A stretch of DNA of 19,752 nucleotides from an uncultured Pseudoxanthomonas sp. Its GTDB lineage: Bacteria; Pseudomonadota; Gammaproteobacteria; Xanthomonadales; Xanthomonadaceae. The notes below the pieces were generated by a model. The model had not been told where the DNA came from. It ran no database searches and worked only from the letters and a program-made list of their open reading frames with translations. Positions 6,545-15,900 of the stretch are shown in pieces (position 1 is the first letter of the stretch; each line of letters begins with the position of its first letter). The stretch spans positions 1-19,752 of the forward strand of contig CALJUL010000136.1 in the NCBI GenBank assembly GCA_937975725.1, written 5' to 3'. The position numbers and the translations under genes were made by a program.

Positions 6545-9500
6545 GCGCACCGGATCGCGGTAGCGGGCGTCTTCCCTGCGGAAGAGGTCTTCGTCGAACT
6601 TGAAGCGCAGGCGGACGAATGCGCCCTGCTGTGTGTACTCGTAGCCGGTCAGGTCGTTGTCGCCGCGGAAGCCGGTGGCGTTGTAGCCCACCGACAACCA
6701 CAGGTTCTGCCGCAGCAGTCGGCCGGCTTCCACGCCGAAGGCGTACTGATTGGCGCCGTCCTGGCCACGGAAGGTCGAACCCAGCACGCCGATGTCCCAG
6801 TTCTCGGTGACGTCGTACACGATGCGTCCGGAGAGCAGGACGGCGTGGAAGTCGTCGTCCACCCGGCCGGTGTCGGTGTAGAAGAAGCTGTCGCGCTGCC
6901 ACTTGGCCGCCACCCGGCCGGTCAGCCACCACGGCCGCGACGGATGCCAGTCCGCGTGCGCCGAGACGATGTGCGCGCTGGTGCGGATGTCGTAGTCGGT
7001 ATTCGAACCCCAGCCCGAGCCGTCCATGCCGCTTTCGTCCTTCTCCAGCTTGTACTCGTAGCGGGCCAGCGCATTGACGCGGTTGGTGTCGGTGTCGCGG
7101 TAGGCCGCACCGATCTGGAAGCGGTCCTGCAACACATCCCCGCGCGCGTCGTACTCGGTGCGCAACAGGTAGTTGCGCGCCAGTACGGTCCAGTCGCGGT
7201 TGAGCTTGCGCGCGGCCAGGAACTGCAGCAGCGTCGTGTTGTAGCCCTCGTCGGTGGGCGTGCCCGCGATGTCGTCGGAAATGCGATGTTCCAGGCGGAT
7301 ATTGCCGCGCCACAGCGGATTGGCGCTGTAGTCCAGCGCGAAGCCCACTCCGGTGGAATCGCCGATGTTGCCGGAGATGACGTTGGTGTGCTCCACCGTG
7401 GTATCCAGACGCAGACCTTCGCGGACGTCCCAGCGGTTGCGCACGCCCGAAGCGGCCTGGATGTCGCGTCCGGCAATGGCATCGCGCAGCCGGTACTCGG
7501 AAAACAGTTGCGTGTCCTTGATGAAGCTGGTGTCCACGCCCAGCGCCACGGTGTTGGCCTCGCGGCCATCCTGGGTCAGGCCGTTCACGCCGCTGATGCC
7601 GGTCTGCTTCTCGTAGCGGCCGTACACACGGCTGCGCTCGCGCAGTTGGTAATCCATGCCAAGCGCAATGCGATTGCGATCTTCGCCGTGGATGTCCTGC
7701 TCGATTTCGCCGCCGATGCTGAAGCGGTCGCTGGCGCGGTAGCCCAGGCCGATGCGCAGCATGTCCGAGGACAGCTCGGTGCCCACCGGCAGGCCGCTGG
7801 CCACGTCGTTGGGATTGCCGCTGCTGATGATGGGCAGGCCAGTCAGCGGGTCCAGCGGTTGCTGGCCGTAGCCCAGCGCACCGCCGGCGGCACCGGTGGC
7901 GTAGCCGCCGGACAGACCACCGATGTTACCGTAGCCGCTGTTGGTGGCCCAGGTGTAATAGGCACCGACGGTTTCGCGGATGGCGCGATAGCCGAAGTCC
8001 AGGGTCAGCTTTTCGGTGACCTTCACCCGTGCGCCGGCGCTGGCCGCGTTGCGCTCGCCTCCGTCGGGGTTGCGGTCTTCGCTGCGCAAGCCCTCGGCGT
8101 ACAGCTCGAAGCGCTCGTTCAGGCGCCAGCGCGTGGTCAGGCTGTATTCGCCGCGCCCGCCGTACAGAGGCGATGCCGGGTTGTTGAACTCGGGATCGGA
8201 CTGGCCCGCGAACAACCGCAGGTCGAAGGCCTTGCCCTCGTGGCCCAGTTCGACGCGCCAGGCGTCGCCCTCGACCAAGCCGCTCAGGCCTTGCAGGGCC
8301 GGCGTGCCGTACTGGTTGATGCTGTTGGTGTTGACCTCGCTACGCGTGCGCGCAGCCTCCGCCACCAGCCAGGTGTTGGCGCCCAGCCTGTAGCCGAGGT
8401 TGGCGCTGCCCATCTCGAAGGCGGCAAAGGGATTGCGGTCATCCACGTAGGAGCCGCCGATCTCGCCGTTCTTGCCGACGCGCAGTTGCGCATCCGCACC
8501 CAGCACCAGGAATTTCTCGGTGCCCTGGTCCAGTTCGTAGGTGACGCGCAGCGAGACAGGGTTGAGGTCGCTGTCGAACGAGGGCAGGAAGCTGGACAGC
8601 AGGATGCGGCCGGAGAACGGCTCGAAGCTGTAGTCCACCAGGCGTGCCAGCGGCCGTACCGAGACGATGCGCGAGGGCTGGTTGCGGTCGCGCACAACCA
8701 CTTCCACCCGCTCGCTGCCTTCCAGCACCGCGTTGTTGCGCAGGCCGTACGGGCCGCTGCCGGCAGCCTGCAGCTCCTCGATCACTTGGCGCAGCGAGTC
8801 CTCGATGGCGAACACGTTGCCACGCACGCGCTCATTCTCGAAGTGCCACCCCAGCCCGGTCGCGGTGCGGTTGTAGGTGCCCAGCACGCGCTGGCCGGCC
8901 TGCGTGCCGAAATCCACGCCGCTGGCGGTGGCGATGTTGTCGCCGGTCTGGAAATCGCCGTACAGCAGGTAGCTGCGGTCCTTGTCTACGCGCACGTACA
9001 GGCGCTCGGCCGAGCGCGCATCGAAGCCGCGCAGCGACGCGTCGCCATACACTGGGTAGAACTCCTCCGGCCGGATGTCGCGCAGCAGGCGCGCACGCAC
9101 TTCCTTGTCCGAGTCGTAGGCCGCCGTCAGCAGGTATTCGCCCTTGATCGTGCCCTTGACGAAGAACGCCGCGCGCGCGGCGCCGTTGGCCTTGCCGCTG
9201 TTGAACTGCTTTTCCCAACGGCGGATTTCGCGCTCGAAGCCGTCGCCGTGCTGACCGGTGTTGAGCAGGCCCTGGCCCTTGCGGCGGAAATTGATCACGC
9301 CCTCGATCAGGCCGGTGGCCAACAGCTCGCGCATCTCCGGCACGAAACCGATCACGCCTTCGGCGCTGTGGCCGCCGGACGTCACCCGCAGCAGCACGTC
9401 CTGCGGATCGTGCGGCGCGAGCAGTTCGAATTCGGCCCTGCCGTCGCGCACCGCCAGTTGCACGCCGGGAGTGACCTCGTCGGCGTCCAGGCGGCCTGGG

Positions 9501-9952
9501 CCGAATTCATCCGTGCGGCCATCCGGCAGCTTGATGCGGCCACCGGAATGCTCGATGGTGGCGAAGGCATCGCCGCTCATCGGCTTGCCGTCGGCGCCGT
9601 ATAGCTGCACCACCACCTTCACCGGCGACTGGCCGTCGGCCGGTACGCCGTCGCGGTCCACTTCCACCACCACGCGGTCAACGCCGGTATTGACGCTGTA
9701 GTCGACGTTGCCGGGCTGCGCGTAGAGCGGCTGCGGCGCGCGGTCCCGCGACTCGGGCGATTGCGGATACAGCGGGTTGGCCTGGCCCAGCACCGGGGTG
9801 AAGCGCTGGTCACCGGACACATTCTGCGCGGCGGCCAGCGGGGAGGCGATGGCCAATGCGAGCGCCAGCGCCAAGGGGTTGATCGAACGACGTGAGGCGC
9901 GCATGAGCTTGGCTTCCGGCAGCGACGAAGGACGGGATGGGGTGCGGCTCAT
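6542..9952 (-). CDS. Outer-membrane beta-barrel protein with N-terminal Ig-like domain
   Basis: The product is 1136 residues and is the middle gene of the operon. It has an unusually long basic N-region (about 22 residues) before a hydrophobic signal core LALALALAIASPLAAA, with likely cleavage near residue 42. Residues about 92-205 look like a bacterial Ig/invasin-type fold (VVVEVDRDGVPADGQSPVKV). From about 210 to the end alternating strands rich in Tyr, Arg and Gly alternate with short turns, as in a large outer-membrane barrel. A Gly-rich stretch (GYGNIGGLSGGYATGAAGG) is probably an exposed loop. The last strand, FVRLRFKF, ends in Phe1119 like a barrel-assembly signal, followed by 17 polar residues. 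No TonB box or plug is evident. The start is firm: ATG overlaps the giant gene's stop as ATGA, with AGGAGGT six bases upstream. Annotators may call it TonB-receptor-like; I infer a channel or docking partner for the giant protein. Confidence 0.82.
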   Translation of the reverse strand: MSRTPSRPSSLPEAKLMRASRRSINPLALALALAIASPLAAAQNVSGDQRFTPVLGQANPLYPQSPESRDRAPQPLYAQPGNVDYSVNTGVDRVVVEVDRDGVPADGQSPVKVVVQLYGADGKPMSGDAFATIEHSGGRIKLPDGRTDEFGPGRLDADEVTPGVQLAVRDGRAEFELLAPHDPQDVLLRVTSGGHSAEGVIGFVPEMRELLATGLIEGVINFRRKGQGLLNTGQHGDGFEREIRRWEKQFNSGKANGAARAAFFVKGTIKGEYLLTAAYDSDKEVRARLLRDIRPEEFYPVYGDASLRGFDARSAERLYVRVDKDRSYLLYGDFQTGDNIATASGVDFGTQAGQRVLGTYNRTATGLGWHFENERVRGNVFAIEDSLRQVIEELQAAGSGPYGLRNNAVLEGSERVEVVVRDRNQPSRIVSVRPLARLVDYSFEPFSGRILLSSFLPSFDSDLNPVSLRVTYELDQGTEKFLVLGADAQLRVGKNGEIGGSYVDDRNPFAAFEMGSANLGYRLGANTWLVAEAARTRSEVNTNSINQYGTPALQGLSGLVEGDAWRVELGHEGKAFDLRLFAGQSDPEFNNPASPLYGGRGEYSLTTRWRLNERFELYAEGLRSEDRNPDGGERNAASAGARVKVTEKLTLDFGYRAIRETVGAYYTWATNSGYGNIGGLSGGYATGAAGGALGYGQQPLDPLTGLPIISSGNPNDVASGLPVGTELSSDMLRIGLGYRASDRFSIGGEIEQDIHGEDRNRIALGMDYQLRERSRVYGRYEKQTGISGVNGLTQDGREANTVALGVDTSFIKDTQLFSEYRLRDAIAGRDIQAASGVRNRWDVREGLRLDTTVEHTNVISGNIGDSTGVGFALDYSANPLWRGNIRLEHRISDDIAGTPTDEGYNTTLLQFLAARKLNRDWTVLARNYLLRTEYDARGDVLQDRFQIGAAYRDTDTNRVNALARYEYKLEKDESGMDGSGWGSNTDYDIRTSAHIVSAHADWHPSRPWWLTGRVAAKWQRDSFFYTDTGRVDDDFHAVLLSGRIVYDVTENWDIGVLGSTFRGQDGANQYAFGVEAGRLLRQNLWLSVGYNATGFRGDNDLTGYEYTQQGAFVRLRFKFDEDLFRREDARYRDPVR

Positions 9953-9965
9953 GGCTGCACCTCCT
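9949..9965 (-). promoter_or_regulatory. ATGA stop/start overlap with consensus Shine-Dalgarno
   Basis: On the minus strand AGGAGGT (9965-9959) stands six bases before ATGA (9952-9949). There the ATG of the barrel gene overlaps the TGA of the giant gene. The Shine-Dalgarno lies inside the last codons of the giant gene. This arrangement ties barrel synthesis to completion of the 7.7-kb gene in front. Confidence 0.9.
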
Positions 9966-12900
9966 TGCCCTCTTCCGCATCGGTGGCGGTCGGCCTCGGG
10001 TCCACGATCGGGCGCTGGTTGGCCGAATCGGTCGCCTGCTGCGGCGCGCGCCGCGGCTTGCTTTCGAAGCGCAGCGGCTGCTGGTTGCTTTCGGTCTCCG
10101 GCGCGCGGATCTCGCCCTGCGTGCGGCGCGCCTTCACCTGTTCGATCACCGGGTTGGAGCAACTGCCCTCGATGAAGTCGGCACGGTGCAGCTCGCCGTT
10201 CTTGAGATCGATGAACAGGCTGTCGGCATCGCCCAGATTGCGGTTGCTGCTGGTGGTCAGGCGCGAGCCGACCGGCAGCGTGGACGGATCCACCTTCAGC
10301 GTGTGGCTCTTCGGCGGCAGGCCGCAGTAGCTGTACTTGCCCTCCGAGTCGCTGACCATCCAGGTGCCGTCCTCGAAGTACAGGCGCACGCCGGGAATGC
10401 CGATCTCTTCCGGATCCTGCACATGGTTGACATTGCAGTCCACGAAGATCTTGCCCAGCACGCAGCCTTCGTCGGTGAACACACCGCCGCTGACGATCAC
10501 GCGGTACTCGGCCGGGTTGGACGGCACCACGCCACCGTTCGGATAGGGCGCCAGCGTGTCTGGATTCACGCAGCCGCCGTCGATCGAGCAGCCGTAGGCC
10601 CGGGCTCGGTTGATGCCGTCGCCCTGCTGGCTGCCCACGCCCACGCGGACGCGGTAGGTCAGCAGCTTCTGCTGGCCGACGGCGAGCGGACCCACGTCGA
10701 ACACCAGCGTCGGCCCGGGCCTGCCCAGCGGGTTGGCGATGCCGCCGCCATCCACGCGCGCGGTGCCGTCGATGAAGGTGAAGCCGCGCGGCAAGCGGTC
10801 GATCACGTTGACCGTGCCCATCGCCGCACCCGCGGTCTGGCGGATGGTGATCGTGTACATCAGGCTGTCGCCCACTTCCACGGTCTTGCGATCGCCGACC
10901 TTGGTGATGACCAGGCCCGGCGCAACCTGCGGGTCGAGCGGGATGTGGTTGTGGACCGGCACCGCCACACCCGAGCCCAGGGTCACTTCCAGGTAGTAAC
11001 GCGTCGCCGGGCCGACCGGGCCGGTCGGCGCGGTAGCGTTGGTCTGGACTGGATAGCCCACGCCCGGCGTGGAAGGCGGTGTCAGCGCCGAGCCTTCGCC
11101 CGGAATCATCGTCGATTCGAACGTGTAGCCGGCAGGCGGTTCCACCGTGATCTGGAAGCGGCACGAAGCCGGCGCGTTCGGGCCCATCAGGAACTGGTAG
11201 AAACCCTCCGAGCCGACCGTCATCGACACCGACGTGCCCTGGATGACGTAACCCCCCAGCATGGCATTGAGGATGTGCTGCTCCGGCGCATAGCCAGCGC
11301 AGGTACCCACCGGGGTCAGCGTCACCCGCGAACCCGGCACCGGCGCGCGCGTGGTGGCGTCGTAGACCACGCCACCCGGATTCAGCGGCAGACTCTGCTG
11401 CGGCAGGTTGGCGCCCGGCGCCAGCACCACCGACAGGTGCGTGTAGCCGCCGTCGCTGCTGCGGCAGGAACTGGCAGTGCCGTTGGCGATCGCCGTCGCG
11501 GCGTCGCACGGCGCCGGCGCCCCCCCCGCGGTCTCGCCGCTCACCGGCAAGCCCCAGACCACCTGGGTGGCAGGATCGCGGAAGCGGATGCCCAGCGGCA
11601 CGCCCGGGATCAGGTCGGGAATGGAGTACGTGCCATCGACACCGGTGGTGGCCGTGCCGACGACCTGGCCGTTGCCGTCCACCACTTCCACCAGCCAACC
11701 GGACAGACGGCGGTCGCCACCATCGATCAGGCCGAAGTCGCTGCCCTGATCGAACCACACCGTACCGGACACCGAAGCGGCCAGTTGCACGGCGGTCGGC
11801 AGGCGACAGGCGTTCTGGGTGATCGCCGGATCGCAGACCGGCAGATCGCCCGGGTTGCCTTCGAAGTCGGCGCGCTCCTCCGGCGTGGGCCGGCGGAACT
11901 CGTTCTCGCCGCCGCCTTCGACCAGTACGGCGTTGTTGACCGGCGACGCAGCCGCGGCAGATGCGTTCACACGCACCTGGGCCACGATGGCATCGAGCGA
12001 GGTGACGCCGGCAGCGATCGCCGTGGTGCTGGCGCAGCGGAAGCGGGTATCACCCTCGGCACCGGTGCAGACCCAGCCGGTGCCTGCCGGGGTGGCCGCC
12101 AGGGTCAGGCCGGCGGGCAGTCGGTCTTCCACCACGTACTCGCCTACGCTCGGCTGCTGGCCGATGTTGCGCACACGGATGGTGTAGGTACCCGTGTTGT
12201 TGACGGTGAACGTCACCGGCGTGGCGGTCTTGCTGACCACCAGATCGGGCGAATCGCCAACCTCGCCGAAATTGTTGTCGATCGACTGGCCGCCCGGCGG
12301 CAGCACGATGCCGCTGATGGCCGATGGTGTGGTGGTCACCGGGGTGGCGGTACCCACGCTCGTGCCCTCGATGGTGCCCGGCGTGGTGATGCCGTTCAAC
12401 GTTTCCGGCGGCTGCGTCGGCTCGGTCACGGTGTAGGTGCCCGGACGCAGGCCGTCGAAGCGGTAGCGGCCGTCGGCGTCGGTCGTGGTGGTGACGCTGA
12501 CGGGCTGACCCAGGTCGTCGGTGCCGGTCAGCACCACTTCCACGCCGGAGAAGCCGTTCTCGCCGGCATCGATGCTGCCGTTGTTGTTGCCATCGTTGTA
12601 GACGCGGCCGGAGATGGAGCCGGGCTGGATCTCACCGAAGTTGTTGCCCGTGGATTGCTGGTTGACGCCCAGGGTGATGCCGCTGATGGCCGACGGCACG
12701 GTCTCCACCGGCGTACCGGTGCCGCCGCTGCTGCCGGGAACGGTGCGGCCGTTCCGGGTATCGGGCGGCTGCGTCGGCTCGGTCACGGTGTAGGTGCCCG
12801 GCGGCAGTTCCACGAACGTGTAGTTGCCGTCCGCATCGGTCGTCACGGTGACGGGCGGCAGCACGTTGCCGGCCGAGTCGGTGCCGGTCAGGGTGACTTC

Positions 12901-15900
12901 CACGTTCGGCAGCGGGGCTTCGTCCGGATCGACCACGCCGTCGTTGTTGCGGTCGATCCACACCTTGCCGCTGATGCTGCTGTTGCGGGCCATTTCGCCG
13001 AAATTGAACAAGGTGCCGTTGGCCGTCAGCACGATGCCGCTGATGCGATCGGTGGTGGCGGCGTCGCCGGACACGCCGGTTCCCACGGTGCAGCCCGCGC
13101 CGCACGCAGCGCCGCCGATCTGGCCCGGGCGCACTGCGCTGGGTTTGTTGGAATAGCCCGTCGGCAGGATCTGGCGCACGGCATAGGTTTCGCCGCTGAC
13201 CAGGCCGTTGAACTCGTAGAAACCATCGGCATCGGTGATGGCGGTGCCGTTGGCGCCGCCCACCGGCACGTAGCTGCCGCCCTGCAGAATCAGCAGTTCC
13301 AGGGTGGCCCCGGCAATCGGCGTATCGGTAACGCCCGGGACGTACACGTCATCCGGATCGTTGTCCGCGAACACGTAGCCGGACAGCGAGCGCAGATTGA
13401 TCTCCGGGAAGTCGAACTGAACGCCCTGACCGCCGCTGGTCACCACAACCCCAGCGATGACGCTGGTGGTCGCGGTGTTGCTCACCGAGTAGCCGCCCGC
13501 CGCCGGCGTCACGCCGGTGCTGACACCATTGCGGTTGGCGCGCGGCGTGTTCGGCTGCGGAACACCGTTGTTGTAATCGGCCAGGACCGTGGTCTGGTCC
13601 TGGGTGATGGTGTAGCCGGCCGCATCGGACGGCGGCAGGTTGTCGAAGCTGTAGTCGCCCTGGGCGTTGGTGGTGGCGGTCAGGTTGACCGGATTGCCGT
13701 AGACGTCCGTACCGGTCAGGGTCAGGGTGACGTTGTTCAGGCCGGCATCCTGCGGCGCGCCGGTGCCGTCCTGGTCGCCATTGTTGTTGCGGTCCAGGAA
13801 TACCCGGCCGCTCACGCTCGCCCCCTGCTGCACCACGATGGTGGACGTGTCCTCGTTGTTGCCTGGGTCGTTGTCGGACGACACCTCGTCGCCGTTGCTG
13901 TCGCGGCCGGGCTGCACCTGCGCCTGGTTCACGCGCGGGGCGCCGAACGGGCCGGTGTACACGCTAGGCTTGGGATGCGCCCACAGCGTCACGGTGACGG
14001 TATCGCCCGTGCCGAAGGTCTGGCCCGCACCGGTGGCGCTGCCGAAATCACAGGTGATGGTCTGCTGCTGCGCGGGTGCAGTGATGCTGGCCGGGCCAGC
14101 GGAGATCCAGCACACGTTGTCGGTGCCGGGTGCCGGTGCGCTGGCCTGGACGGTCAGCGGACCGGACAGCACGGCGCCGGTCGCGATGGCGGTCGGCGCA
14201 TGTGCGCCGGTGCTCAGCCATTCGAAGCCGGTCGGCAACGTATCCACCAGGCGCATCTTCTGCACCGGGCTGGCGCCGTTGTTGGTCAGCACCACGCGGT
14301 ATTCGACGGGCTGGCCCACGTCCACCGGACCGGCGGTCACGGTGGTCTTGTCCACCGCCAGGTCGGCGGCCGGGAAGATCACGTTGGACACCGACGCCAG
14401 GTTGTTGTTGCTCGTGTCGCTGGTGTCGTGGGCGCACGCGCCCTGCGTTTCGTACGCGATGGTCTCGTCGGCGCACACGTAGGCGCGGTTGCCGAACGTC
14501 ACCGGCCCGGTGGTGTCCTCGTGGCCGGTCATGGTCAGCGTCAGTACGAAGTTGACCATCTGCCCGGCATCCAGCCAGTTGTTGGCGGCGCTGGGATCCA
14601 GGCGGCACACCAGATTGGCGTTGGCGCCGGCTTGGTTGCAGGTGATGTTGCGCGCGACAGCCGTGTAACCGGGATCGATGAAGCCGGCGTTGTTGACGTC
14701 GGTGGGCCCGCCGCTGAGGGTGAAACTGAAGCCGGCCGGGACCGGATCCAGGATGTCGGTCATCACGATGTCTTCGGCGCGCGAAGGACCGGCGTTGCGG
14801 ATGCTGAAGCGGTACCGCACCGGTTCGCCCAGGCGAAAGCGCTCGCCGGGGGCCAGCACGGCCAGCTTGCGCTGCTGCAGATCGATCCGCGGCGCACGCA
14901 CGTCGAAGGTGACGGTACGGTCGTTGTTGGACGTGGCCGGCCCGTCGTTGCACGCCGTGGACGTGGCCGACGGCTGGGTGCTGGTCTCGGTGCGGTATTC
15001 ACAGTAGCCCGCCGCCAGGCCCACCTGCGCATTGTTGGTCGCGCCGGAGTACAGGATGCCGTTGGCCGGGGTGTTGATGCCGACCGGCTTCTTGATGCGG
15101 GCACGGATGACGACGGTCCGCACGTTGTAACGCGGAACCGCGGTCGTGTTGGTGCAGGCCACCTGCGTGTCGCTGCCGCCGGGCACGACGGTACAGGTCA
15201 TGTTGGCGCCGGAAGCAGTCACGTCCTCGTAGGCCAGTTGGCCAAGAGTCGCCGTGCCTGTGAACAAGGTATCGGAGACGGTGAAGTCGCCCACCGCCAC
15301 CGAGCCCAGGCCCAGGTTCTGCGCGGTCACGGTGAACTCCACGTACTGACCTACCACCGGCGAGACGGGGGCGACGATCTTGCTGGTCAGCGCCACGTCC
15401 ACGCGCGAGGCCACGTTCACGGCCGCGGTGTCCGTGAGCGTGCCGCTGAGGATGGCGTCGGGCGACGTCAGGGTGGCCGTGTTGGTCAGCGTGCCGGCGG
15501 CCAGCGGGCGGCTCACGTCCAGCCGGACGATGATTTCGTCGCCGGGGGCCACGTTGGCGAAATTGCAGGTCAGCGCCGCCTGTCCGGCGAGGACGGTGGC
15601 CGGACAACCGCTCACAGGCGAGCCGTTGCGGGTGACTGTCAGCGGAATGGCCGGCGTCACGAAGTTGTGCGCAGGCGCGCCGGGACTGTTGGTGATGTTC
15701 TGGATGCCCGGAAGATTGTCGGTCAGGCGCAGCGTCGGAATGGTCTGCTGGGTGCCGCCGCTTGGGGTGGTGATGCGGATGCGCCAGTGCATCTGTTCGT
15801 CGTTGGCGGCCAGCGTGGGTGCCGACGCCACCGGATCGAACCAGGTGGTGCCGTCGACCGACGACTCCTTGACGATAGCCACCTGCGCGGTGCCGTTCAC

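Noticed and set aside
6845..9604. An open frame of about 919 codons on the plus strand, antisense to the barrel gene
   Set aside because: It is a shadow of the high-GC minus-strand coding sequence, with no recognisable domains, and lies wholly inside a well supported gene.
12407..12801. The two identical 38-base blocks as a CRISPR array
   Set aside because: Only two copies, 357 bases apart, inside a coding frame and encoding the same peptide. This is a domain duplication.
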